Shown here piece after piece: positions 8,191-18,200 of a stretch of 64,000 bases of DNA. This DNA comes from JAWLHU01 sp041690255 (GTDB taxonomy: Bacteria; Bacillota; Sulfobacillia; Symbiobacteriales; Symbiobacteriaceae): contig JAWLHU010000006.1 of assembly GCA_041690255.1 (NCBI GenBank), forward strand, positions 1 to 64,000, read 5' to 3'. How positions within the stretch are numbered: the first letter of the stretch is position 1; each line of letters starts with the position of its first letter. The position numbers and the translations under genes were made by a program. The notes beneath the pieces were generated by a model that did no database searches, was not told the origin of the DNA, and was given only the letters and a program-made list of their open reading frames with translations.

Positions 8191-10722
8191 ATGAACCTGA
8201 ACGATTTGCTGGGCAAGCAGGTGCTGGTCTTCGACGGCGCCATGGGCACCATGCTACAGTCCCGCGGCCTGCCACCCGGCTACTGCCCGGATCTCTGGAA
8301 CATCGAACGGCCAGATGCGGTCATGGCCGTTCACCGGGCCTATATCGATGCCGGCGCCCAGATCATAGAGACCAACACCTTCGGCGCCACGCCGGTCCGC
8401 TTGGCCCACTACGGGCTCCAGGACCAGTGCCACGCCATTACCGTGGCCGGTGTCCGCTGCGCCCGGGAGGCGGCGGCGGGGCGCGCCTTTGTCGCGGGCT
8501 CCATCGGCCCGCTGGGCGCCCTGGTGGAGCCCCTGGGCGACATGCCGTTCGATGAGGCCTACGCCAACTTCGCCGCCCAGGCGAAGGGTTTCGCTGAGGC
8601 GCAGCCTGACTTCATCATTATTGAAACGATCGCTGATCTGAACGAGCTCCGGGCGGCCATTCTGGCCTGCAAGGATCACGCCCCCGGGATCAAGATCATC
8701 GCCCAGATCACGATCGACCCCAGCGGGCGGGCCTTCACCGGCTCGGACCCCGAGACTGCCGGCCTGGTCCTCCAGTCCCTCGGGGCCGATGTGATCGGCT
8801 TTAACTGCTCCGTCGGCCCGGACCTGCTGGTGGATGCCGTCGCCCGCATGGCCAAGGTGGCACGGGTGCCGATCTCGGTCCAGCCCAACGCCGGCATGCC
8901 GCTGCTCCAACTGGACGGCACGACTACCTTCCCCATGGGCCCCGAGCAGTTCGCCATCTATGGGCCGAAGCTGATCGAGGCGGGCGCCAGCATTGTCGGT
9001 GGCTGCTGCGGCACGACGCCGGAGCATATCCGTCGGCTGCGCGGTGCGGTGGAGGGGCAGCCCCTGAACAACAAGCCCGGCCCGCTCGCCCATACCCTGG
9101 GCCTGGCATCCCGCACCCGCTCCCTCTTCTTCACCGATGCCAACCTGCCGGTGGTGATCGGCGAGCGGATCAACCCTACCGGGCGGAAGTTGCTGACGAA
9201 GGATATCCGGGAGGGCATCTTCGCCCGGGTCCGGACCGAGGCGAAGAACCAGGTGGCGGCCGGCGCTGCCGTGCTGGATGTGAACGTCGGCGTCCCCCTG
9301 ATCGACGAGGCAGCTGCCATGGCGAAGGCGGTCCGGGTGATCCAGGACGCCGTCAATGTACCGCTCTCGATCGACTCGCCCGATGCCCTGGCGATCGAGG
9401 CGGGCCTGAAGGCGGTCGTCGGCAAGCCGCTGATCAACTCTTTCAGCCTGGAGGAGGGTCGGGCTGAGACGGTTCTGCCCCTGGCCAAGCGGTACGGAGC
9501 GGCGGTCCTGGGCCTGACGATCGATGAGCACGGGATCCCGGCATCGGCGGCCAAGCGGCTGGAGATTGCGAAGCGCCTCGTGGCCACCGCCGAGTCCTAC
9601 GGCATTCCGCGGCACGACGTGGTGATCGATCCCCTCGCCCTGACAGCCGGCGCCCAGCAGGCGGAGGCGAAGGAGACCTTGAAGGCGATCCGGTGGATCC
9701 AGGAGGAGCTGGGCTGCCACACATCGCTGGGCGTCTCGAACATCTCCTTTGGCCTGCCGAATCGGCACTTCCTGAACGCCATCTACCTGAATATGGCGGT
9801 CACCTCGGGCCTCTCCATGGCGATCATGAACCCGCTGGAAGAGCGGATGATGGATACCGTGCGCGCCCTGCGCCTCTTCCTGAACCGGGATCGGAACGCC
9901 CGGGAATACATGGCCGCGACGGGGCCGAAGAAGCTGGTGCACACCGAGGAGGAGGTTCTGAAGGAGCAGGCCAGGACGGCTCCGGTCGCCGCACAGCCGG
10001 CCACGCCCGCACCGACCGCGACCCCCGAGCCGGCCGCGGACAGCATCAACCCGCGGGATCGGATCACCGACGCCCTGGGTCTGAAACTCTACGACGATAT
10101 CCTCGAAGGCGACAAGGATGCGATCCTCGGCCACGTGGAGCAGGGCTTGAGTGAGGGGCGGGACCCTATGGGCCTGCTCAACCAGTACATGATCCCGGCC
10201 ATTGAAGAGGTGGGGCGCCTCTTCGGCGAGGGGATCTACTTCCTGCCACAGCTCATGCTCTCCGCCGCCGCCATGAAGAAGGCCTTCGCCCGGCTGAAGC
10301 CCGAGATCCAGAAGGCGAAGCTCGGCCAGGCGGAGATCGGTATTGTTGTCCTGGCGACTGTGCAGGGGGATATTCACGATATCGGGAAGAACATTGTCGG
10401 AGTCCTCCTGGAGAACTACGGCTTCAACGTGATCGACCTGGGGCGCGACGTGAAGAACGAGGTGGTGCTGGAGGAGGCCCGCAAGGTGGGCGCTGACATC
10501 GTCGGCCTCTCCGCCCTCATGACCACCACCATGCCCCAGATGAAGCGGGTGATCGAGCTCTTCGCCAAGGAGGGGTTTGACTGCCCGGTGCTCGTGGGCG
10601 GCGCCGCAACAACCCGCTCCTTCGCCAATCAGATCGGCGCGCAAGGTTATGGGCGGGATGCGCAGGAGGCTGTCTCTGTGGCGTTGAACGTATTGAAGGA
10701 GCGGCGCAGTTCAAGAGAATAG
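8191..10722 (+). CDS. metH: Cobalamin-dependent methionine synthase without activation domain
   Basis: It transfers the methyl group of 5-methyl-THF to homocysteine through cobalamin. Domains in order: homocysteine S-methyltransferase (about 1-290, with zinc ligands in GFNCSVGP and GGCCGTTPEH), pterin-binding barrel (about 315-580, VIGERINPTGRK), a Pro/Ala-rich linker, the helical cap, and the B12-binding domain with D727-x-H729-x-x-G732. The 843-residue chain stops after the B12 domain, so the reactivation domain found in enterobacterial MetH is absent and is supplied by the preceding gene. The ATG directly follows the upstream stop, and GAGGAG is present. Confidence 0.93.
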   Translation: MNLNDLLGKQVLVFDGAMGTMLQSRGLPPGYCPDLWNIERPDAVMAVHRAYIDAGAQIIETNTFGATPVRLAHYGLQDQCHAITVAGVRCAREAAAGRAFVAGSIGPLGALVEPLGDMPFDEAYANFAAQAKGFAEAQPDFIIIETIADLNELRAAILACKDHAPGIKIIAQITIDPSGRAFTGSDPETAGLVLQSLGADVIGFNCSVGPDLLVDAVARMAKVARVPISVQPNAGMPLLQLDGTTTFPMGPEQFAIYGPKLIEAGASIVGGCCGTTPEHIRRLRGAVEGQPLNNKPGPLAHTLGLASRTRSLFFTDANLPVVIGERINPTGRKLLTKDIREGIFARVRTEAKNQVAAGAAVLDVNVGVPLIDEAAAMAKAVRVIQDAVNVPLSIDSPDALAIEAGLKAVVGKPLINSFSLEEGRAETVLPLAKRYGAAVLGLTIDEHGIPASAAKRLEIAKRLVATAESYGIPRHDVVIDPLALTAGAQQAEAKETLKAIRWIQEELGCHTSLGVSNISFGLPNRHFLNAIYLNMAVTSGLSMAIMNPLEERMMDTVRALRLFLNRDRNAREYMAATGPKKLVHTEEEVLKEQARTAPVAAQPATPAPTATPEPAADSINPRDRITDALGLKLYDDILEGDKDAILGHVEQGLSEGRDPMGLLNQYMIPAIEEVGRLFGEGIYFLPQLMLSAAAMKKAFARLKPEIQKAKLGQAEIGIVVLATVQGDIHDIGKNIVGVLLENYGFNVIDLGRDVKNEVVLEEARKVGADIVGLSALMTTTMPQMKRVIELFAKEGFDCPVLVGGAATTRSFANQIGAQGYGRDAQEAVSVALNVLKERRSSRE

Positions 10723-10744
10723 GCCCGCTGCGGGGTGACCGACC

Positions 10745-11635
10745 GTGCAGACTCTCTCCTACGTTGTACTCGCACTCAAAGTCGCCGTTCTGGGAGGCTG
10801 GGTCTACCTGGCCTACCTGCTGATGTGCGCCCTTCGTCGACCCACGAAGGACAGCGCGGTCTACGCCGTCCGCTTGCTGACCGCCATCCTCGGGTTTGGG
10901 ATCCTGGTGCAGTGGATGATTCTCCTTGTGCGGCAGGCTGCGCTTGACGGGCTTCTCCCCACCGCCATCGGCACGTGGAGCGGGTGGCTCTGGATCGAGG
11001 CGCCGGTTTCCGCCCTCCTGATTGTGATCACCGTGCGGCTGGTTCAGTTGATGATCAGCCAGCGGTTCCGAGCGCTCGATGAAGCCCTGCGCGAACTCCG
11101 CCAGCTGCGCAGTCAGGTGGGCACCGATCCGCTGACGGGGCTCCTGAACCGGGGTTCCCTCAGCAGATATCTGGCGGAGGCACCCGGCACCGAAGGCCCG
11201 TTCTCTGTCCTCTTCATTGATGTGGATGACTTCAAGCGGTACAATGACAGCTACGGACATCTGGCCGGCGATGATGTGTTGCGGGACCTGGCGGCCATTC
11301 TCCGCCAGGCGGTCCGCCACTCTGATCTGGTGATCCGGTACGGTGGCGAGGAGTTTCTCCTCCTCCTGCCCGGTGCCGGTCGGGAGGTGACCGTGCTGAT
11401 CGCCGAGGAGCTTCGGCGTACGGTGGCCCACCATGAGTTCCGGCACCGCCGGATCACGCTGTCCGTGGGGGCGGCGGAGGCGCCGACCGACGCGACCGAT
11501 CTCCGCCGGTTGGTGGAACTGGCCGATCAGGCCATGTACCAGGCCAAGGCCCATGGCGGGAACCGGGTCTATGACAGCAACGGGCCCATTGAGGGAGCAA
11601 GTCGCAACGACCGGGAAGGGGAACTGCTCTCGTGA
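10745..11635 (+). CDS. Membrane-anchored diguanylate cyclase (GGDEF)
   Basis: The N-terminal 100 residues form about three hydrophobic segments. A GGDEF domain follows that would make cyclic di-GMP from two GTP. The active-site loop is GGEEF (200-204), with the inhibitory RxxD site at 191-194, so the enzyme is expected to be active and product-inhibited. A canonical DPLTGLLNR opens the domain. The start is GTG at 10745. The gene overlaps the next one by four bases and lies 22 bases after metH, so it is transcribed within the SAM-riboswitch operon. The signal sensed is unknown. Confidence 0.88.
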   Translation: MQTLSYVVLALKVAVLGGWVYLAYLLMCALRRPTKDSAVYAVRLLTAILGFGILVQWMILLVRQAALDGLLPTAIGTWSGWLWIEAPVSALLIVITVRLVQLMISQRFRALDEALRELRQLRSQVGTDPLTGLLNRGSLSRYLAEAPGTEGPFSVLFIDVDDFKRYNDSYGHLAGDDVLRDLAAILRQAVRHSDLVIRYGGEEFLLLLPGAGREVTVLIAEELRRTVAHHEFRHRRITLSVGAAEAPTDATDLRRLVELADQAMYQAKAHGGNRVYDSNGPIEGASRNDREGELLS

Positions 11636-13194
11636 CCTGCACGATTCGTGTTGCCGGGCGTGCCATTTCTGTGGTGCCCGGCATTTCGCTTTCCGTGGCC
11701 CTGAACCAGAATGAGGTCTTCGTGGAGACCCCGTGCGGCGCCCGTGGTTACTGCCGCAAGTGCGTGGTCAAGGTCCTGGGCGAGGCCCCGGCCCCGACCC
11801 CAGCTGACCGGGAGCAGCTTTCGGCCGCCGAGATCGACCTGGGCTTCCGCCTCTCCTGCCAGCTTCGCGTGTCGACCGACCTGGAGGTTGCGGTGGTCCC
11901 CGCGGCGGTGGCCGATGCGCAGAAGGCGGCCATGGGGCGGCTCTCCGGACCGGTGGCGATCGATCCGTGGGCACCCCTGCGCGAACCGGGCCGTTCGCTT
12001 GGCTTCGCCCTGGATGTCGGGACGACCAGCCTGGCCGGGGCCCTGCTCGACCTGGCGAACGGCGAGGAACTGGCCGCCCTGGCCCTGCCCAATCCGCAGG
12101 CGGTGCACGGTGCGGACCTCATGAGCCGGCTCAGCTATGCGATCCAGGGCGAGGCGCAGTATGACGAACTGGTCACCCTGGTCCGCCAGGCGGCGGTGCA
12201 GATGCTGGAGCGGCTTCGCTCCAGGGCCGGCGCCGGGCCGGATGAGGTGGTGGCCATGACCCTCTGCGGCAACACCGCCATGCATCATCTCTTTCTGGGC
12301 CTGCCGGTCGATGATCTGGCGGTCTCGCCCTACCAGCCCGCCGTGCTGGACGGGTACGAGGCGGCGATCGAGGGACTCCCCCCGGTCTATGCCCTGCCCA
12401 ACATCGCCGGCTTCGTGGGGGCCGATGCCGTTGCAGCCGGGCTGGCCGCGGGCATTGACCGAGGTGATGGGACCATCCTCGTGGTCGATATCGGGACCAA
12501 CGGGGAGATGCTCCTGCGCCACAAGGGGCAGGTCTACGCCTGCTCCGCCCCTGCCGGCCCGGCCTTCGAGGGGGGCGAGATCAGCCAGGGTATGCGGGCC
12601 GGGCCCGGCGCCATCGAAACGGTCGCCTTCGACGGCCGGGACCTGGCGGTCGGGGTGATCAAGGGCGCTCCGGCCCGGGGGATCTGCGGCTCCGGTCTGC
12701 TGGATGGGATCGCAGCCCTGCTGGACGCCCGACTGCTCGACTGGATGGGCCGGGTCAAGGCAGAGGGTCCCGCCGCCGGACGTGTCCCCCCGGGGGCGAT
12801 GGCGGTGGAGTTGGCGCCGGCCGTCTCCCTGACCCAGAAGGACATCCGGGCGCTGCAACTGGCCAAGGGGGCGATCCGCTCGGGTATCGACCTGCTGCTC
12901 TCTGTGGCCGGGATCGGGCCGGGGGACCTGGATGCCATTCTCTTGGCCGGCGCTTTCGGCAACTACCTGCGGCGGGAGAGCGCCATTCGGATTGGCATGC
13001 TCCCCCCGATCGAGCCGGATCGGGTGCGACCGATCGGCAACGCGGCCGCCGCTGGCGCCAAGCTCGCCCTGCTCTCCCGCGAGGGGCGGGAGCGGGCGGA
13101 GCGGCTCGCTCGGGAGGCTCGCTGGATCGACCTGGCGACCCATCCGGACTTCGAGGAGATCTTCATGGATGCCCTGAACTTCCCCCGTCACTAG
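11632..13194 (+). CDS. RACo-like ATP-dependent corrinoid reductive activator
   Basis: A 520-residue protein with an N-terminal [2Fe-2S] ferredoxin domain (cysteine pattern CGARGYCRKC plus a later SCQ) and a large ASKHA-type ATPase domain carrying LDVGTTSLAG and VVDIGTNGEM phosphate-binding segments. This architecture is that of RACo/RamA-type activators, which use ATP to reduce inactive Co(II) corrinoid proteins to Co(I). Here its likely client is the adjacent MetH, next to the SAM-dependent reactivation protein. The GTG start overlaps the preceding stop by four bases. The specific client is inferred from context only. Confidence 0.85.
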   Translation: MTCTIRVAGRAISVVPGISLSVALNQNEVFVETPCGARGYCRKCVVKVLGEAPAPTPADREQLSAAEIDLGFRLSCQLRVSTDLEVAVVPAAVADAQKAAMGRLSGPVAIDPWAPLREPGRSLGFALDVGTTSLAGALLDLANGEELAALALPNPQAVHGADLMSRLSYAIQGEAQYDELVTLVRQAAVQMLERLRSRAGAGPDEVVAMTLCGNTAMHHLFLGLPVDDLAVSPYQPAVLDGYEAAIEGLPPVYALPNIAGFVGADAVAAGLAAGIDRGDGTILVVDIGTNGEMLLRHKGQVYACSAPAGPAFEGGEISQGMRAGPGAIETVAFDGRDLAVGVIKGAPARGICGSGLLDGIAALLDARLLDWMGRVKAEGPAAGRVPPGAMAVELAPAVSLTQKDIRALQLAKGAIRSGIDLLLSVAGIGPGDLDAILLAGAFGNYLRRESAIRIGMLPPIEPDRVRPIGNAAAAGAKLALLSREGRERAERLAREARWIDLATHPDFEEIFMDALNFPRH

Positions 13195-13207
13195 GAGGAT
13201 GCGATAC

Positions 13208-13561
13208 ATGAGACCCGAGACCGAAAGCGAGCGCAGCGCACGCCACGCTGCCACCGTGGCGGCCTTCCGGGCGCTGGTGGACCCAGCCGCCCCGCCGAAG
13301 ATGCCCCACCTGCTTGAGCAGCACTTCTTCGCCTCGGAAGATGGCGATATCACCGGGCTGATTCAGCTCCTGGAGGAACAGAACTTTCAGGTGGAGACCT
13401 TCGCCTACGACCCCGACTCGCCCGACCGGGCCTGGAGGCTGGTCGTGGTCCGGCTGGAGTTGCTGGAGGAGGCGAAGCTGCTCCGGCTCTCCGACGAGCT
13501 GGACGAGCTGGCCCGCCGGCACGAGGTGACCTACGACGGTTGGATGACTCACGTGGAGTAG
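13208..13561 (+). CDS. RraB-like protein (ribonuclease E inhibitor B family)
   Basis: A 117-residue acidic protein. The middle and C-terminal parts (DGDITGLIQLLEEQNFQVE ... DGWMTHVE) resemble the RraB fold, whose enterobacterial members bind and restrain RNase E. Whether this organism has an RNase E or G target is not visible. Two in-frame ATGs exist at 13199 and 13208; AGGAGG at 13193-13198 touches the first and is nine bases from the second, which decides the start. It is the last gene of the methionine operon, followed by a strong terminator. Confidence 0.7.
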   Translation: MRPETESERSARHAATVAAFRALVDPAAPPKMPHLLEQHFFASEDGDITGLIQLLEEQNFQVETFAYDPDSPDRAWRLVVVRLELLEEAKLLRLSDELDELARRHEVTYDGWMTHVE

Positions 13562-13570
13562 CATGACGAA

Positions 13571-13607
13571 CCCCCGCTCCCGGCTCTCGGCCAGGGCGGG
13601 GGCTTTC
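13571..13607 (+). terminator. Terminator of the methionine operon
   Basis: CCCCCGC (13571-13577) pairs with GCGGGGG (13596-13602), followed by CTTTCC, ten bases after the last stop codon. Confidence 0.75.
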
Positions 13608-13768
13608 CATTGTCCCGGCCCGATCTCAATTAGTCCCGGCCCTTCCTGGGTTTCTTCCCGGTCAACGTAGGGCTCCGCCCTCAAGACGGTGGGACGAGGG
13701 TGGGGGTATTATCGGAGCGTAGGCCCTGGGGAATGGGGAGAAGTGGAACACGGATGTTGTCTGTTTTC

Positions 13769-13831
13769 ATCTGTGTAATCCGCAATTATCTGTGTAATCC
13801 GTGGTAATTCCGGTACGTCCGGTATGTCCGG
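13769..13831. repeat. Short direct repeats before the FAD oxidoreductase
   Basis: ATCTGTGTAATCCG occurs twice with a period of 19 (13769-13782 and 13788-13801). It is followed by two and a half copies of TCCGGTAYG (13809-13831). These are the only repeats in the 240-base gap. They could be regulator sites or a microsatellite-like tract. Confidence 0.5.
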
Positions 13832-13848
13832 AAAAGGAGCGATGACTC

Positions 13849-15222
13849 ATGACGAAGCGGCACGCCGTGGTGATCGGCGGGAGCATGGCCGGGCTGATGG
13901 CTGCCCGGGTGCTGGCCGACCACTTTGACCAGGTGACCATTGTCGAGCGGGACCGCCTGGTGGACGGCCCCGACCAGCGCCGCGGCGTACCGCAGGCGCC
14001 ACACGCTCACACCTTGCTCATTCGGGGGCAGCAGATCCTGGAGGGGCTCTTCCCCGGCCTGACAAGCGACCTGATCGCCCACGGCGCCGTTCAGGCAGAC
14101 AGTGGCTCCGAGGCGGTCTGGTTCCAGCACGGTGTGACCAAACTGCGCGCCCCCACCGGCCTCACGGCGACCTCGGCCAGCCGGGGGCTGATCGAGTGGC
14201 GGACCCGGGTCTTCCTGGAGCGACTGCCGAACGTGACCTGGCGGACCGGATGCCGGGTGCTCGAGTTCCAGATCGCTCCCGACCGCTCCCGGGTGACCGG
14301 GGTCGTGGTGGAGCCGGTGGACCGGAGCGCCGTCCCCCGCCCCCTGACGGCGGACCTCGTGGTCGATGCGTCCGGGCGGGGGAGCCGGACGGCCCAGTGG
14401 CTGGAGTCCAGGGGCTTCGGGGCGGTCCCGGTGACAGAGGTCGGCGTGAACGTAGCCTATGCCTCCCGGCTCTTTCAACACAAGGGACCGGCTCCGGACT
14501 GGAAGATCATGCTCCAGATGTGCGAGGCCCCGTCCAGCCGGATCGGTGTCCTCTTCGCAATCGAGGAGGGCAAGTACCTGCTGACACTCCAGGCCATGCT
14601 GGGCGACACCCCCGGCAGCACGGAGGCAGAGTACGACGCCTTCGCCCGCAGCCTGCCCCTCCCGGCCTTCCAGGAGTGGTATGCCCGGGCGGAGCCGGTC
14701 AGCGAGATCGAGACCTTCAAGACCCCCGGCAGCCTGCGCCGCCACTACGAGCGCATGGCTCTCTTCCCGGAGGGGCTGGCCGTGTTGGGCGATGCCGCCT
14801 GCAGCTTCAACCCCCGCTATGGCCAGGGCGTTACCGCTGCCGCCCTGGGTGCCGAGGCGCTGAAGCTGGCCCTGAGCGAGCAGAAGGGTGCGAGCCTGGC
14901 CGGCTTCTCCCAGCGGTTCCAGAGCCACCTGGCCAGGGCGATCGACGGCCCCTGGCAGGCCTCTTCCGGCGAGGACTTCGCCTACCCCGGCGTCCAGGGC
15001 GCCCGCCCCTTCGGCAGCGGCCTGATCACCTGGTATGTCAGCCAGGTGGTCCGCCTCGCTGCCAGGGACGCTCTTGCCCTGAGGGCGTTCCTGGAGGTGG
15101 TCCACCTGCTGAAAGGACCATCGGCGCTCTTCACCCCGCACCTTCTCTGGGGTGCTCTGACCCTGCCGGCCAGGCCTTCCCGGTTGGCCCGGGAGAGGAC
15201 GGCACTGGACTCCCGAGCCTGA
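13849..15222 (+). CDS. FAD-dependent oxidoreductase
   Basis: A 457-residue flavoprotein with an N-terminal dinucleotide-binding fold (VVIGGSMAGLMAARVLADHF), an ERD segment binding the adenosine ribose, and the second FAD motif GDAACSFNPRYGQG near residue 318. This pattern fits aromatic hydroxylase, geranylgeranyl-reductase and halogenase-like flavoproteins; the substrate cannot be told from sequence. AAGGAG lies nine bases before the ATG. The gene stands alone and converges with the dextran locus at a shared terminator. Codon use matches its neighbours. Confidence 0.8.
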   Translation: MTKRHAVVIGGSMAGLMAARVLADHFDQVTIVERDRLVDGPDQRRGVPQAPHAHTLLIRGQQILEGLFPGLTSDLIAHGAVQADSGSEAVWFQHGVTKLRAPTGLTATSASRGLIEWRTRVFLERLPNVTWRTGCRVLEFQIAPDRSRVTGVVVEPVDRSAVPRPLTADLVVDASGRGSRTAQWLESRGFGAVPVTEVGVNVAYASRLFQHKGPAPDWKIMLQMCEAPSSRIGVLFAIEEGKYLLTLQAMLGDTPGSTEAEYDAFARSLPLPAFQEWYARAEPVSEIETFKTPGSLRRHYERMALFPEGLAVLGDAACSFNPRYGQGVTAAALGAEALKLALSEQKGASLAGFSQRFQSHLARAIDGPWQASSGEDFAYPGVQGARPFGSGLITWYVSQVVRLAARDALALRAFLEVVHLLKGPSALFTPHLLWGALTLPARPSRLARERTALDSRA

Positions 15223-15227
15223 ACATG

Positions 15228-15271
15228 AAGCAGACCCCGCCCCTGCCTCTCGGCGGGTGTGGGGTCTGCTT
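15228..15271. terminator. Bidirectional terminator
   Basis: AAGCAGACCCC (15228-15238) is exactly complementary to 15261-15271 around a loop that can itself pair. It lies between convergent stop codons. Confidence 0.8.
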
Positions 15272-15282
15272 CCGTATGCAGG

Positions 15283-18200
15283 CTACCGCTGCACGACGAT
15301 CATGTCCCAGTACTCCAGATAGGGAACGACAAACTCGACGTAGTCACCGCCGCCATCTGTCCCCAGGGTGTAGCTGAGCGTGGTGTAGGCGCCGTGATCC
15401 CGGTCAGGTGATGCCACCTTCACGCCGGTTACGGTGCCCGTTCCATAGTAGTACTTCACCGTGACGTTCTGCTGCACCGAGGGCGCCGGCATGTTGGCAT
15501 TGGCGTCTCGCCAGGCGTTGGTGGTGGCGCTCAGCATGTTCAGGAGGTGGAGCACGTCAGAGCCCGAACGGGACTTGGCGAATGTCCATACGGTACCTGC
15601 GGTGCCGTCGGTGCTGGTGGCGAGGCCGGGCAGGGCGATCGCCTTGGTGTTGGGCGTGGCGGATGCGTCATAGAGCAGATGCTCGTTGGCGACTGCAAAG
15701 TCGTAGTAGTCCCGCAGCGCCTGGCGGAGTCCATCCCCCACAGCCACCTTCAGGAACGGGAAGTACTCGTTGTCGAGCATCTGCAGCCCTTCGCCCCACT
15801 CCAGGTGCCCGCCCCCGGCTGCAAAGAGCACGGCGTCGAGGAAGCGAACACCGGGATCGTTGAACAGCTTCTGATGGGCCGTCGTGGTCTTGGCATAGTC
15901 GTAATCCAGGTAGGCTGCCAGAACGGTGGGCTTGCCGGTCAAGCTGTAGTTCGTATCCACGATGGACTTCAGGTCGTTATAGGTGTTCTGACCGAGCCGC
16001 TCCCAGGCCTCCACATAGTTGAACTCCAGGGGGACGCCCAGGGTCTCGGGCGTGGAGAAGTTGGCCACGGCGTTGAAGGTGATCCGCTTACCGGTAAAGT
16101 GCGTCTTGGCGGCGCTCAGGAAGTCAGCGATCCCCTGCGCGTTGTCAAGCAGGTTCCCGCTGCAGTCGTAGACCGTGCCAACGTCGCCGAAACTGTCGAC
16201 GTGCCACCCGTCAAAGGCGTAGGCAGCGAAGACGTCATCCTCCCGATCGAAGATGTAGCTCTGCCAGCCCGTGCTCCCCGGATCGAACCAGTACATGCGG
16301 GGTGTGGCCCAGCCCGACGGGAGGTCGAAGCCAGCCTGGTTCGTGCAGTTGTTGCTGTACCACATGCCCCACTGGTAGTCGACCCCACTGCCGTCCTGGC
16401 CGTAACCACTCCAGGCACCGTAGGCCAGATTGTACTGCTGGGCAATCATGTTGCGAGCGTGGGCCGCGTCGATCTGCTGCATGACGGTGTCGCGGTAGAT
16501 AGGACGGTTGTTGATATCGTTCCAGGTCGAGCTGGGATTTGCGACCGTACCGCTCAGGGGTATGTGGTGCATCCACTCCCAATCATAGAACTGAATGCCG
16601 TTAATGTGATAGTCGTTGAGCAGGGTCATAAGGTAGTTGCTGTGGGACGGGTTCTGTATCGGGTACTCGGTCATGAAGCCAAACCGGGGAAACTTCGCCC
16701 AATCGGAGGAGACGTCCACCGCGGAGGCTGCGGTGTCGAGAACGTTGTTGTTCGCGTCCTTCAGGGTGAAGTCCAGCTTGTACCCCTGGTAGTCGGTCGT
16801 TGGCGGGTTCCAGGTGAAGGTGTAGGTACTGGCCTGGCGACCGGTCAGCGAGATGGTGGTCGTCTGTGTGGCAGCGACGCTGTTTCCCTCCTGGGAGAAG
16901 GCCACCGAGAGGCTCCCGTTGGTCAGCGGTGTCGTGTTACGGTTGCCCAGCGTCACAGAGATCGTGACCGGATCGCCGGGATTGAATCTGGCCTTGGCGA
17001 CGGTTGCGTTCTGGATGTAGGCCCCCGCCTCTTGACCATAGAGCCAGGCCTCGTTCGATCCCTTGAGCTGGTAGTGGATCTGGAACAGATCGTCATCATA
17101 CCAGGTGTTGGTGATGGGGTCGTGGTAGCCCAGGGCGATATCCATGTAAGCCCAGGAGCCGACGGGAGCGGAGCCACCGCTGGCGAAGGCCGAGATCGGG
17201 AAGACCGCCTCGATCCGTCCGGTGGCCGGGTCCCACTGTGGTGCGATGACGCTGCCAATGTTGTAGTCCCAGGTCCAGTTCCCGCTGTTTACATAGAAGT
17301 GGGAGAGGTCGGCGCCGTCGCTCCAGCGACCGGCCATATACTGCATGGACCGATCAAGTGTCCGACCGTTGATCCCCTGCCCCGTACTGCTGACGCCCGG
17401 ATCATGGTTGAAGTCCTCGCTGTAGACGTTTATGGCGAACTTCGGCTCGGTCTGCCACCCGCTCAGGGCACCGGAAGCGTTGTCGACACGCACGTAGATG
17501 TTGTTGGCGTCGTTTGTCACGTAGACCCGGCTGATCTTGGACATGGCGGAGCCGGACTGGGTGCTGGTGGTGGGGCTGTTGTAGTAGGGGACGTTGGACC
17601 ACTGTGGCCAGTCACCCGTGGTGCCTGCGGAGACGGTGATCGTCTTGTAGGCACCCGCGTTGTACTGTGGCGGGGTCATGCGCGGCTCAAACTTGGCCTC
17701 GTACGCCAGGGTGGTCAGCATGAAGGCAGCCGCTGTGATCGGCTCTGCCATCGTGCTGACGATCGGCTGCTGGTTCACCCAGGAGATTGCCTCACCCACC
17801 GGGGTGTAGCCCTTGCCGGTCCGGCTGGTGTACCACTGCAGACGGGCGAAGGTGTTGGCGCTGTTGCCGGTATAGAGCTCATAGAGCGCCATGTACATGG
17901 CCAATTGCGGCCAGGCAGGCTCAATGCCCAGCGCTTCGTCACCAGCCGGGCTGTAGGGGCTGGTGTAGTAGTAATTGTCGTTGGTGTAGCGGGCCAGGCC
18001 ATAGGTGTCCCGGGCCAGGACGTTGGCGACAGTCTGGGCGTGGCTCTGGGCACGGCTTGAGCCGGCATCGATCACACCCCAGGCGATCAGGGCCATGGTT
18101 GAGCCATCCACCAGGGTCCGGGGTGTATAGTCGGTGTTCACCGCCCGGTTATAGTAGCCATACGTCTCGTTCCACAGGCCGGTGGGATTCCATCCATAGC

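Noticed and set aside
8254..10644. 796-codon open frame on the minus strand
   Set aside because: It mirrors metH; the sense gene has complete domain motifs, and the reverse frame has none.
15547..18060. 837-codon plus-strand frame opposite the GH15-GH66 gene
   Set aside because: Antisense shadow; Val/Gly-rich composition and no domain.
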